Assembly (NCBI GenBank): GCA_963777355.1
Contig: CAVZQK010000022.1
Location: 434,001-498,000, forward strand
From: DATJHM01 sp963777355
GTDB lineage: Bacteria; Chloroflexota; Ktedonobacteria; Ktedonobacterales; Ktedonobacteraceae
Direction of reading: 5' to 3'
Length of the DNA stretch: 64,000 nt
Shown: in pieces, positions 43,989-58,225 of the stretch
Layout of the letters: each line of letters starts with the position of its first letter
Position numbering within the stretch: the first letter of the stretch is position 1
Notes under the pieces: generated by a model
The model's database searches: none
What the model was told of the DNA's origin: nothing
The model's input: the letters and a program-made list of their open reading frames with translations, nothing else
Made by a program: the position numbers and the translations under genes

Positions 43989-45325
43989 TGAGAAGCGAAA
44001 TCATAGCACGTATTCATGCGCTTCAGCAGATGCTACCAGCAGAACAATGTATTACAGGCCTGGATACCTTACGCAATTACCCTATTGATGGACTTCTACC
44101 GAGTCTTGTCGCGCTACCCACAACCGTTGCTGAAGCGGCTCAAGTCGTGGCGGCAACGCACGAACAACAGCTCACCATCATGGCGCGAGGTGGTGGCTCA
44201 CAAATGAACTTTGGTGATCTGGCAGAGAGAATCGATGTCGTGCTCCAAACGACGCACCTGAATCGTCTGCTTGAGCACGAAGGACCAGATTTGACCTGCG
44301 CGGTAGAGGCAGGGATGACGTTAGCAGCACTACAAGAACAGCTCAAAAAGCAGGGACAGCGCCTCGCGCTTGATCCGCCGGGTGCCAGTGAGACGACGAT
44401 TGGTGGTATACTGGCGACAAATGCCAGTGGGCCACAGCGGCTCCGTTATGGGACGGCCCGTGATCTTGTCATTGGTCTACGAGTCGTCCAGGCAGATGGT
44501 GCACTCGCCCGTAGTGGTGGTCGTGTTGTGAAAAATGTTGCAGGCTATGACCTGAATAAAATGTATATCGGCTCGCTTGGCACCCTGGGGATTATTGTCG
44601 AAGCCAATTTCAAACTGCATCCTCTACCCAATGCCGAGCAGACACTGCTGCTGTCCTATGCACGGGTAGAAGATGCCATGCAGACAGTGATCGCGCTGAT
44701 GAGCTCACTCCTCACACCCAGCGCAGTCGAATTGATCGATGCTGGCGCGGCAAACTCGCTGGTAGATCTCTCTGCTGTCTCACTACCAGATAGTGGGTAT
44801 ACGCTGGCAGTAAACTTTGAAGGCAGCAAAGCCACGCTTGCCCGTCAGCTCGAAGAGATGAGACGGCTGGCACAACAAGAACATGGCCTTCTCGCTGAGG
44901 AGCTAGAAGGACCAGAACAAGATGATTTCTGGGAGAGAATACGCGAACATACACAAGGCACCCTGACCTGTAAAACTGCCATCTTGCTTACGCAAATCGT
45001 TCCCTATGTACAGACCCTTGACGCTCTCTGCCAACGTTACAACCTGGAGTCAGCTATCATCGCACACGCAGGCAATGGCATTCTCTATACTGAGCTGGGA
45101 CCTGTAGACGCGACAGAACGCCTGTTGCCAGCGATGGCTGAACTGCGCCGTTATCTCACTGAACTGGGTGGTAGCCTTGTACTAGAGCGTTGTCCAGTTG
45201 AATTAAAACGGCGATTAAGCGTCTGGGGAGAACCAAAGAGTGACTTTAGCATGATGCAACGCTTAAAACAACAATTTGATCCTCAGGGTACTTTTGTCAG
45301 AGGGAGATTTTTGGGAGGATTGTGA
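43989..45325 (+). CDS. glcE: Glycolate oxidase FAD-binding subunit GlcE
   Basis: Second flavin subunit, about 445 residues. MARGGGSQMNFGD and ATNASGPQRLRYGTARD are the FAD-domain motifs, and GGRVVKNVAGYDLNKMYIGSLGTLG is a GlcE hallmark. A longer frame extends back to 43835 within glcD, but ATG 43989 (MRSEIIARIHAL) is the likely start. Its end overlaps the start of the RlmM-like gene by four bases. Confidence 0.92.
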
Positions 45326-46370
45326 ATACAGAACAACTACTTCTTATTACCGCGCAGCCTGAATTTCTATCAGCCGCGTTAGCAGAATTAAAACAATTTG
45401 ATAAACGTCTCACAAGTATCGAGGAGCTAGCCTCTGACATACTTTTGTGTGGTCGCCCTGATTGTGCAATTGTCATAGAGAAGGCAAAGCGGAACCGACC
45501 AATCTTTGTACGTCATCTCGCCCCAGTTCAACAACGCGTCGATCTCAGCAATCGGCCAGAGGATGTAGGCACTATCGCAACAGCGGTGGCCGCTCTCCCA
45601 GCCTTTGCCTTATTAGAGCGCGGGACACGCTTTGCCGTCCAATCACGTCTGGTTCAGACCGACAAGAGTCTGGGCGAGCGACCATTTACAAGCGGCAGGC
45701 TCAACCAGGTTTTGGCGGAGGCAATTACCGAGGAGACCGGGGCGGTTGAGATGGTCAAAAAGCCGCAGATTGTTATCTCGATTCTGTGTACAATGGATCA
45801 GGCCTATATTGGCATCTCGCCAGCCGAAGATAATATCAGCAACTGGCCCGGTGGTGCACGTCATTTCGCACAAACCCAAGAACAGATCAGCCGCGCCGAA
45901 TTCAAGCTCCTCGAGGCACTGGAAACCTTTGGCATTGCCCTACCAGAGACAGGGAGAGCCCTGGATCTTGGGGCGGCTCCCGGCGGTTGGACGCGCTTCT
46001 TTTAGAGCAAACAGGCTGCGGTGGTCGCCGTTGATCCAGCTAATCTGGATAGACGCCTGGCCATCAGTCCGCGCCTGGAGCACTATCGCGGATATGCTGA
46101 CCAGTATCTAGATGATGCAGAAGAGGCATATGAAATTTGAAATGATTGTCAATGATATGCGCATGGATGCTCGCGAGGCGGCGCGTACGCTAGCAAGGCT
46201 GCTCGCTGTTTACGTGCAAATGGAGTGATGATCAGCGTGCTTAAAATTGCCACATACAACACAAGAGATTAATCCGTTTACACGCTCAAAGAAGCCTTGC
46301 GCATCCTTGAGCAAAATTATGCTATCGTGCAGACACACCAGCTTTTTCACAACGCCAGGAAGTTACTCCG
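45322..46370 (+). pseudogene. RlmM-like rRNA 2'-O-methyltransferase, heavily broken
   Basis: The gene starts at 45322, overlapping glcE by four bases. The N-terminal domain (about 1-200) is followed by the FtsJ-type SAM motif ALDLGAAPGGWTRFF. An in-frame TAG stops it at 46003. The same frame then carries on with QAAVVAVDPANLDRRLAIS and YADQYLDDAEE, then switches frame to FEMIVNDMRMDARE, then again to RCLRANGVMI, then LPHTTQEINPFTRSK and EALRILEQNYAIVQTHQLFHNA. These pieces, in order, form the expected RFM fold of an RlmM-type enzyme. With one nonsense codon and at least four frame changes this looks more decayed than its neighbours. Placement between glcE and glcF is unusual. Confidence 0.75.
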
Positions 46371-46450
46371 TTGCCGCACGTCCCTATCACCGCGTGATAG
46401 TCGATTGTAACCGGATGCAACGATATATGTTCAACACAACGGAGGGTTCC

Positions 46451-48004
46451 ATGTCTACCGCATCACACCCACATCATCCACGCCCGGTGCGTGGGCCACT
46501 ACAGCGCCATACACACACTTATGATCTGATGCGCCAATGTATCCATTGTGGCTTCTGCCTGCCAACCTGCCCCACCTATGCGGTGCTGGGAGTGGAGATG
46601 GATTCGCCTCGTGGGCGTATTTACCAGATGCAAGCCGTAGCCGATGGTCGCCTCGAAATCTCCGATGACTTCATCGAGCATATGTATTGTTGCGTTGGCT
46701 GTCGAGCCTGCGAGACAGCCTGTCCCTCTGGCGTTCAGTTTGGCAAACTGATCGAAGCTGCACGGGAACAGATCCAGCTTGAAGTGAAGGAAGTACGGTC
46801 CGAGACACTCCTGATGCTGCGGCCACCCCTGAATATCGTCAGACAGAACCCACGACACAAACAACAAAATCATCAGTAGCGGCATCTCTGCTACGACGCT
46901 TCTTTTTTAGTATCATGCTCCCCTCGCGCCTGGTACTCACCATCGTCTTTGGCGGCCTGAAGCTCTATCAGCGGAGCGGTCTGCAGGCGCTCGTCCATCG
47001 TACCGGCTTACTGGATTTTGCAAACAAACTACCAACACCATTTCAGGGACAGCTAAAGGTGCCAGAGGGACTGATGCACGGAGCACGAGGTGGGCTTGTA
47101 GACGCAGAAACTTCCAGAGATTACGCCAGCAATCGACACCAGGCGCTATCGCGTCGGCGTTATCAGCGGCTGTATTATGGATCAGGTATTTCGCGACATC
47201 AACGAGGCAACAATTCGCGTTTTGACTGCTAACGGCTGTGAAGTAGTCACGCCACCTCAGCAGAATTGCTGTGGCGCACTGCATATTCACGGCGGCGAGG
47301 CGGAGAAAGGTCGCGAACTGGCCCGACATAACATCGATGTCTTTGAACCGTACAACTGTGATGCCATTATTATCAACTCGGCAGGTTGCGGCTCGACGCT
47401 GAAAGAATACGATCACCTGCTGCGCGATGATCCTAACTATGCAGAACGCGCCAAAGCCTTTAGCGCCAAAATGAAGGATATCAGTGAATTTCTGGCAGAA
47501 CTAGAATGGCAACATGATCTGGGAGCGGTTGCAGAAACCGTCGCCTATCACGACGCCTGCCACTTGCTCCATGGGCAGAAAATCAAGCTCCAGCCACGCC
47601 AGATCCTTAAAGCAATTCCGGGGATAACGCTGGTTGATTTAAAAGAGTCTGACTGGTGTTGCGGAAGCGCAGGTATCTATAACATTACTAATCAGGAAAT
47701 GGGTAAAGAGCTGCTCGAACGCAAGATCAATAATATCGCTGCGACTAATGCCACACTCATTGCTACCGGTAATCCTGGGTGTATGATGCAGATTGCAATG
47801 GGCGTACGCCAGCGAGGTCTGCCGATGAAGATTGTCCATCCTGTAGAGCTACTGGATAAAGCCTATCAGGCAGGAGGAATGTATCAAATGCCAACAAAAG
47901 AAATAGATCATACAAAGACACGGCGAAATCTTTTCTTCGCGAGTGTAGCCATCGGTTTTGCCGCTGCTGTGCTTCTTTCACGCAAGAGGCAGATCACAGA
48001 TTAA
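46451..48004 (+). pseudogene. glcF: Glycolate oxidase iron-sulfur subunit GlcF, two frame breaks
   Basis: Iron-sulfur subunit of glycolate oxidase. The N-terminal part has two 4Fe-4S motifs, CIHCGFCLPTCPTY and CVGCRACETACPSG, and the C-terminal part holds two CCG domains (NCCGALHIHGG, later DWCCGSAGIYNI). The ATG at 46451 has CGGAGGG upstream. The frame changes near 46820 (after ETLL) to QTEPTTQTTKSS...RRFFFSIMLPSRLVL, and again between about 47050 and 47140 to RYRVGVISGCIMDQVF. The last part reads to 48004 and ends with a membrane-like helix. If the two indels are errors the gene is normal and completes the glcDEF set. Confidence 0.85.
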
Positions 48005-48752
48005 TTACCGGCCCAATCCACTACCTGGCTATTATCCCAGGCCCATTGATAGCGACCAGAACAGTTTCCAGAACTATTATTAGGATCGCCAGCCGGGCCG
48101 GTATAGCTATTTACAGGACCACTATAGGCTGGATTGCTTACCACATCCCTGGCTGTACAGTATGCCACGCGCCTGGATTTGTCAGATGAACCCCGTCACC
48201 ACAAACATAATAGTTGACTGTATTTGGAGTTCCAGCACTGGTAGTGGACTTCAGACTTGCAGCAGTAAGGGTTGTAGCAATACCGAAATCGGCGAGAAGA
48301 GCCTCACCTCTTGCGTTAAAGAGAATATTTTCAGGCTTAACATCTCGATGGAGAATACCCTGCTCATGAACATATTGTAATGCCAGGCCAACCTGAGAAA
48401 GAATGATCTGCGCCTCTTCAGAGGAAAGGGGTTGGATATGACGGCGCAATAAACGTTGGCGTAGAGAGTCACCAGAAGCATATTCAGAGACAATATAGGG
48501 GACGTCTTCGTGCACACCCACATCGAGAACAGGCAGAATATAGGGGTGTTTCAGCCGTTCTAGAATATGGGCCTCTTGTAAAAACTGCTCGTGCTCTTCT
48601 GCCGAGGAGAATGGAATAGTATGCATCAATTTAAGCGCAACCTGACGGTTCGAGAGCACACGATGCCGGGCCAGATAGACACGTCCAAAAGCCCCCTGAG
48701 CAATAGGAGAAATGATCTGGTAATTGCCAATAGTTATATTTACATCGCTCAT
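48001..48752 (-). pseudogene. Truncated Ser/Thr kinase fused to an unrelated secreted tail
   Basis: The first part (about 1-165) is a complete N-lobe and catalytic loop of a Hanks kinase: AQGAFGRVYLA, VALKLMH, HRDVKPENIL and ADFGIATTLT. After SAGTP the sequence changes to NTVNYYVCGDGVHLTNPGAWHT and stops at 48138, before any APE motif. In another frame it resumes as DVVSNPAYSGPVNSY, SGNCSGRYQWAWDNSQVVDWAGN and stops near 48001. That tail, rich in Gly, Asn, Ser and Trp with a Cys, looks like the end of an exported protein. The kinase C-lobe is thus deleted and joined to another gene's end. An active kinase cannot result. Confidence 0.75.
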
Positions 48753-48947
48753 ATTTTTCCCTAAAAGATTACATTTACAGGAAAAGAAGATGGAAAAGAA
48801 TAGTTAAGCCAGCCAGGAGTATAACACAAGAATAGATAATAACATAATATATATGAAAGATGAAAAGAGTACCTACTCCACAGAAAGTCTTCCTCAAAAC
48901 GAGGAAAATAGAGGGAAATTAACGAAAAGGAGATAGTATTTATCTTT

Positions 48948-48990
48948 GAAAATAAAAAAGAGGAGAGATTAGTACGTAGCGCATACTAAT
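48948..48990 (-). terminator. rRNA operon terminator
   Basis: The perfect arms ATTAGTA (48968-48974) and TACTAAT (48984-48990) are followed on the minus strand by CTCTCCTCTTTTTTATTTT. It lies about 100 bases after the 23S 3' end and closes the operon. No 5S sequence is present between the 23S gene and this hairpin. The rest of the gap 48753-48947 is AT-rich and empty. Confidence 0.7.
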
Positions 48991-49010
48991 TTCTTCTCTT
49001 TTTCTGTAAG

Positions 49011-49075
49011 AACCAATTGCAGAAGTATCTTACCTCAATTTTGCTGAGCGCGTCTTCCGCATTCAAGCAGATGGA
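49011..49075 (-). repeat. 23S rRNA processing stem, 3' arm
   Basis: Just after the 23S 3' end the sequence containing CAATTGCAGAAGTATCTTAC and CAATTTTGCTGAGCG is complementary to a segment 5' of 23S (52146-52204). The match extends over about 60 bases with a few mismatches. In the precursor RNA the two would form the long stem cut by RNase III. Confidence 0.8.
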
Positions 49076-49094
49076 CCGCTGCAAGCGCGATGCT

Positions 49095-52062
<2,968 letters not shown>

Positions 52063-52145
52063 CGTTTCTCTCGCTTTACGGACAGGGATCGAACCCTGTC
52101 CCTCCGGGTGGACTCTCATCCCTCCGGAAACGATCCCTCTGCTTC

Positions 52146-52204
52146 AATGCTGTCGACATTCGCTCAACAAAATTGAAGTAAGATACTTCTTTATGCAATT
52201 GTTC
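52146..52204 (-). repeat. 23S rRNA processing stem, 5' arm
   Basis: Upstream of the 23S 5' end, in the 16S-23S spacer. It is complementary to 49011-49075; key matches are GCTCAACAAAATTGAAGTAA and GATACTTCTTTATGCAATT. The spacer (52063-52334) contains no tRNA gene. It also contains a hairpin with GGACAGGG/CCCTGTCC arms at 52080-52101. Confidence 0.8.
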
Positions 52205-52332
52205 AGGTGCAGGTCAGGAAAACCCCAACCCCTGAAGAGTGGAAACCAGGCAGCCCTGGGAGGAAAAACAGATGCCAGTACAGATTCCTGTTCGACCTGG
52301 AAGTGGATATCTCTTGAGGATATCGTGCTCCC

Positions 52333-53829
<1,497 letters not shown>

Positions 53830-54132
53830 TTTATGCAACACCCTTGCGGGTGTCAAGTGCAAATTGGGCGCGATCCAGGCCAAGCCATAAGCTTAGCATG
53901 TTCGCAGATTTTTTCCGTGTCCGCACTCACTTACGTCAGTGGCGGGACGGAACTCAATTGACAGGAACTGGAGTCTTATTTCTCTTTCCAGTTGCTGTTC
54001 TGCTTTCCACTCTTCAGTTGTTAAGGTCCCTGATTTAGAGTAAACCCATAGGCCTTCATCGTTTCCGATATACTCTATTTCGGGCAGTAAAGTCAATTAC
54101 TTTTGTTTCGTGCTCTCGTTTACTGTAGCTGC

Positions 54133-54161
54133 ATTATCGCATCTTGCTAGTGGTTTGTCAA
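54133..54161 (-). promoter_or_regulatory. rRNA promoter, proximal
   Basis: On the minus strand, TTGACA (54156-54161) and GATAAT (54133-54138) are separated by exactly 17 bases, about 300 bases before the 16S gene. This is a near-consensus housekeeping promoter. The 53830-54132 leader between promoter and 16S has no gene. Confidence 0.8.
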
Positions 54162-54406
54162 GAGGTTTTTCAACGAATTTTTCTTGTCCTCGAAAAGTCA
54201 CTTTTTTGCTTTTCCAAGCTCTCAATGTGCCTATGACAAGGCACACGAGCCCATAAAAAGACAAAAACCTTACCAGGCTTCTGCTTCATTCAGGGAGAAA
54301 AGTTTGTCCCAGAGGAGCCACTTTAACGTGGCACAAATACTCTCAAAGCTTTTTGAGACAGGAGCATCTACATCACGCAGATGATTGTCTATTTGACAGC
54401 CAGGGC

Positions 54407-54435
54407 ATTATACCTCGCACACCTATCCCTGTCAA
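54407..54435 (-). promoter_or_regulatory. rRNA promoter, distal
   Basis: A second perfect promoter on the minus strand: TTGACA (54430-54435), a 17-base spacer and TATAAT (54407-54412). With the proximal site it forms a tandem pair, the usual design of rRNA operons. It lies about 50 bases after the stop of tyrA. Confidence 0.85.
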
Positions 54436-54480
54436 GGGGTTTCCGAGGCTCTTTTTTCGGACTTTTTTTCTGCTCTGTAC

Positions 54481-55349
54481 TTAGTCCTGCCTCTCTTGCG
54501 TTACAGACCACTGCTTGCGATCTTGTTGTGCATGAGCGAATACCTCTTCCAGGCTTCTTTCTCGTGTGGCAACTTGCTGCCGAAGTTGCTGGAGTATCTT
54601 TATATATTCATCCAACCAATACGTAATTGTCTCACTATTCGTCAGGCAGATATCACGATACATTTCAGGGCTACCCGCAGCCAGACGGGTCACATCACGA
54701 AAGCCACCTGCCGCCAAGAGACTGGCCTCTCCCCAGGTTGGACTCTCTGTAAGAGTTTCCATTAAAGCAATTGAGGCCAGAAATGGCAGGTGGCTCACTC
54801 CCGCAACCAGCCCATCATGCTCCATTGGCTCAAGAAAATGTAACCTGGCCCCTAATATCTCGACCAGCGCGGTCACTTTCCCCACCGCCACAGGGCGCGT
54901 CAGAGCAGTTGGTGTTAGACAATAGATGCGCCTGAGAAAAAGATTCGCGTCTGCGGATGCAACTCCGCTAAGCTCTTTTCCAGCCATTGGGTGACCCCCA
55001 ACAAATGAAACCGATTCAGGTAAAATTCTTCGGCCCAGCTGATTACCTGAGCCTTTGTACTCGCAACATCTGTTACTACGGTTCCAGGCGAGAGAAAATT
55101 CGCTATACTTTGCAAGAGCATACGCATCGCCCCAACGGGGGTTGCCAGAATAACGAGCTCAGCACCGCGCACAGCATCGACCAGACTATCACACACCTGA
55201 TCGATTGCTCCCACTTTTCGTGCATGTTCACAGACGCCAGATCCCCAATCAAAACCTAGCACTTCCAGGGCGGCTTTTTCTTTTTTTAAAGCCAGGCCAA
55301 TCGAGCCACCTATCAATCCTAGACCAATAATTGCGACACGATGAAACAT
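54481..55349 (-). pseudogene. tyrA: Prephenate dehydrogenase TyrA, one frame break
   Basis: TyrA converts prephenate to 4-hydroxyphenylpyruvate with NAD(P)+. The N-terminal part has the Rossmann motif VAIIGLGLIGGSIGLAL, then DVASTKAQV. Near 55020 the frame changes: one frame gives YLNRFHLLGVTQWLEK and the other PESVSFVGGHPMAGKELSGV, the true continuation with the family's GGHPM(A)G signature. The rest follows to 54481, total about 289 residues. The start at 55349 has AAAGAGG upstream. A housekeeping gene with a single indel suggests a sequence error or a recent mutation; the region after it contains rRNA promoters. Confidence 0.88.
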
Positions 55350-55425
55350 ACTAAATACCTCTTTCGATCCAGTGATGAAAAAATTTGCTCTATCATAGCA
55401 TATCTGTGTCGATTAGGATAAATAC

Positions 55426-55460
55426 AAAAAAGTCGTCTCTCTTCCAAAAGAGAGAACGAC
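55426..55460 (-). terminator. Rho-independent terminator of the GTPase operon
   Basis: On the minus strand, a long stem (GTCGT...CTCTCTT with AAGAGAGACGAC, 55432-55460) has a short loop followed by TTTTTTG. It lies about 60 bases after the stop at 55522 and closes the two-gene operon. Confidence 0.85.
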
Positions 55461-55521
55461 AGAAACAGGGACAGAAACGAGCTTTTTATACTTGATGGAG
55501 ATGCTATCTGGAAGTTTTTAG

Positions 55522-56304
55522 TTAAAAGTAGACGAGATCTTCAAGCCAGATGCTTCCACCGGGACCAAGCACCTCAGCCAGCATCTCCGTCACCTCGTCA
55601 CTTAACAAGTTCTCTTTTTCTACACGGTACAAGTTCAGAAAGGCAGGAAGAATCGTAGGTGGATAGCAAGATAACAGATCGGCGGCAAACTGCTCTAACA
55701 ATATTTGATAGTTCAGGTAATCCTCCTGGGTGGTGTCTTCATACCAGTCAAAACCGCGAATAGTTACAGCGGTCTTACCATCTGTCTCCGGCTCAAATAT
55801 ATCTTCGTGTAACTTTGCAAGATCCTGATTGACCAGACCTTCCTGCTGATCTAATGTATAAGAAAGCCAGAGAGCAGCAAATTTTAAGGTCCACTCATCC
55901 GCCCACAAAGGATAATTTTCTGGCCAGGGCCGAGGATCTGCCTCTGTAAATGCCAGAGCCAACTCATGATATAAAATAAAAGCAAACTTTGAGGCTGTCA
56001 TCTCTCCAAAAATAGTATCGATATCGGTTGGCACAACGAGCGTAGGAGGCGTGGTTACGTCAGTCCAGTAGGGATGAGGAGCTTTCAATTGATCATCATC
56101 ATCATGTGGAGCAAGGTGCCAATCAGCAGGAGGAACAATTAAGACCTCTAGTGTGATCTTGGGCCGTTTTAGCAGTAGACTTAACTGCTCAATCGCCTTT
56201 TCGAGCGTGGGAATTATCCACCGGACTAGCGTCTCCTCGTCCGGTGGATAATAAATTCTTAATTGCTGGTTTATCAACTGGTAATGGTCATATGGAAAAT
56301 CCAT
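55522..56304 (-). CDS. Peptidase-MA-like protein with altered HExxH site
   Basis: The 260-residue protein is highly acidic with many Trp/Tyr residues. A helix FAFILYHELALAFTEADP (about 107-124) aligns with the HExxH metal helix of gluzincins, with the second His replaced by Leu (HELAL). A downstream WADEWTLKFAALWLSY has the acidic spacing of peptidase-MA-like families. It is probably a catalytically inactive relative, or a metal-binding domain using other ligands. The ATG is close to the GTPase gene stop, so the two are coupled. Function unknown. Confidence 0.6.
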   Translation of the reverse strand: MDFPYDHYQLINQQLRIYYPPDEETLVRWIIPTLEKAIEQLSLLLKRPKITLEVLIVPPADWHLAPHDDDDQLKAPHPYWTDVTTPPTLVVPTDIDTIFGEMTASKFAFILYHELALAFTEADPRPWPENYPLWADEWTLKFAALWLSYTLDQQEGLVNQDLAKLHEDIFEPETDGKTAVTIRGFDWYEDTTQEDYLNYQILLEQFAADLLSCYPPTILPAFLNLYRVEKENLLSDEVTEMLAEVLGPGGSIWLEDLVYF

Positions 56305-56306
56305 AG

Positions 56307-57557
56307 CTATATCCGCCCATCCATTCTACACTTTCTTTTTGGCTCTTCCAAAAGAATCAAGGGGTCCTGAGAGCCAATCTCTGCCCTCTTAGCCGCTTCA
56401 TCCTGCAACAGTTTCGCCTGTTCTTCATTACGGAACCGCTGATAGAAGCTCATATAAAGTTCGCGAATGCGTGTCGGCGAGAGATGTTTACCGCTCTCAT
56501 AGTATTCTAACGCGACCTCGCCAATTGACCAGGTGGCGGCTCCAGCAATTGCCCCCGCAATCAGATCTCCACCAAAGGGTACAACCTTGGCTACCTGCTC
56601 CGCCAGGAAGCGCAGACCCAGACCACCGACCATCGTTGCAATCAACTCACGTGCGTGCTTCATCGCGTCGGTGCTATCCAGAGGCTCTCCATAAAGCGCC
56701 GCCAGCCGTAAGACCAGGCGAGCTTGTATCCCCAACAGAATAGGGATATCAACAAGAGGAATCGGCTCTAAACCGGCAGCCAGACTCAGAAGCGTTGCGT
56801 TGCGAATAATACGCTGCGCAGCTTCACGACGGAACGCAGGCAGTTCCCGCCCAATCGCCAGCGCTGCCTCCGGGCTGGCCTCAATGATCGCAGGAATCAA
56901 CTCTTCGACGACATTCTGGCCCGTTTTTGCTGAGACAGGGATAACACCTGGACTATTGAGCAGCACCGCTACCTCAGTCGCAAATTGATCGCCGGCCTCG
57001 CCACCTTTTAGCGAATCGACTTTATTCACGGCGATAATAGTCGGCTTGTCTAAACGCTTGATTATTTTATACAGCTCACGATCATCATTCTGCAATCCAC
57101 GCGAGGCATCAATTAAAAAGACGATAACGCTCGCCTGCTCCATACCACTCTCCATGATATCGGGAAGATGGCCTGGAGTATCAATCAAGGTAAAAGGCCC
57201 AAAATCCGTCCGTACCATCGTGCGCGTATTCCCAGCCTGTGCTGAGGCTGGTGAAAGATTCTGACCTTTGAGCTTATTAAACAAGGTGCTTTTGCCTGTG
57301 TTCGGCTGGCCCACCAGCACCACGGTATTATTTAAGTTTTGTAAAACTTCCGCCTGAGCTTCTTTCCAGTTAATAGCTTTCATAAAGCCCTGCACCATAC
57401 CAATATTGGCAGGAAGATTTTTCACCGTGCTCAGGCCCAGTTCTCGCCAGGTACGCGGCTGCTTGCCTCGACGTATCAGGCTGGATATCATGTCTTTTTT
57501 TATTTTTTGTGTTCGCTTCTGATCTTCTTCAGAAGGTTTCTGCTTTTTGTTAGCCAC
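56307..57557 (-). CDS. Era-like GTPase with C-terminal DUF697-like membrane domain
   Basis: The 416-residue GTPase has G1 GQPNTGKST (about 83), G3 DTPGH (about 127), G4 NKVD (about 178) and G5 SAK (about 209). After the G domain is a hydrophobic helical region with GLEPIPLVDIPILLGIQ and GGDLIAGAIAGAATW, a DUF697-type arrangement that associates with membranes. GTG at 57557 has GGAAGGAAAT upstream. The N-terminal tail is rich in Lys. It is first of two genes with the peptidase-like partner. DUF697 GTPases are poorly understood; a role in envelope or ribosome control is possible. Confidence 0.85.
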   Translation of the reverse strand: MANKKQKPSEEDQKRTQKIKKDMISSLIRRGKQPRTWRELGLSTVKNLPANIGMVQGFMKAINWKEAQAEVLQNLNNTVVLVGQPNTGKSTLFNKLKGQNLSPASAQAGNTRTMVRTDFGPFTLIDTPGHLPDIMESGMEQASVIVFLIDASRGLQNDDRELYKIIKRLDKPTIIAVNKVDSLKGGEAGDQFATEVAVLLNSPGVIPVSAKTGQNVVEELIPAIIEASPEAALAIGRELPAFRREAAQRIIRNATLLSLAAGLEPIPLVDIPILLGIQARLVLRLAALYGEPLDSTDAMKHARELIATMVGGLGLRFLAEQVAKVVPFGGDLIAGAIAGAATWSIGEVALEYYESGKHLSPTRIRELYMSFYQRFRNEEQAKLLQDEAAKRAEIGSQDPLILLEEPKRKCRMDGRI

Positions 57558-58225
57558 GCTCTATTTCCTTCCCTGATACAATTCCTGTTAGATGCATTAT
57601 AAAAGAGAGTGCTATAAATACGATGTACACTGATTATAACCACCTTTGCACGCAAGAGCAATATGGTATAGCTTTTTCAATACATCGCTGCCATTCAGAC
57701 CGCTCAGCAAGCGCTTTTCTAGACCAATAGAGTCCCTGGAGCTATGCTAATACTTATTATACGTCCAATCTCGATCATTCGATCTATTTTTTTATTGGCG
57801 GTTTATTTTCTAGCAACCTCCTCTTTCAGAGAGACTATGCGTTATAAAAACATCTATCAGCAAGGATGTACTAACAGGTATTACGCTTATGGCAGTAAAA
57901 AAAGCGCTATGATACTATAAGTAATGATAAACCGTTTCATCCTTTGAACAAGCTATAAATCTAGCCTGTTCAAACGATAACTTTTTTGTCACGTTTGGCG
58001 TAATAGGACAAGCGCTTATTATGGCAAGAAATGCATTTACACTACTATAAATGATACTAATCTCCTATTGCACGAAATAGGACAATGAGGTAATATCTAC
58101 CTGTCACAGTGTATATACTATAGAGCAAAGATGCAAAAATAGAGCATCGCAGCTTGATTCTTCTTTTATCCTGCCACAATTACCTACTATATGATAGTAG
58201 TGACTAAACAAAGGAGCATATACTC
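57558..58225. other. Gene-free AT-rich stretch between divergent genes
   Basis: No supported gene in 668 bases between the GTPase operon and a glycosyltransferase gene. It is AT-rich, with promoter-like TATAAT-type hexamers on both strands but no well-spaced pair. AAAGGAG at about 58211 is the ribosome site of the next gene. No repeats beyond short ones were seen. Confidence 0.4.

Noticed and set aside
48753..49094. 5S rRNA gene after 23S
   Set aside because: No 5S-like sequence such as the conserved loops was seen between the 23S end and the terminator.
52080..52101. tRNA-like T-arm (GGGTTCGATCCC) in the 16S-23S spacer
   Set aside because: The loop and pairing do not fit a 5-bp T-stem with 7-nt loop, and no acceptor, D or anticodon arms flank it. 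It is a simple hairpin.
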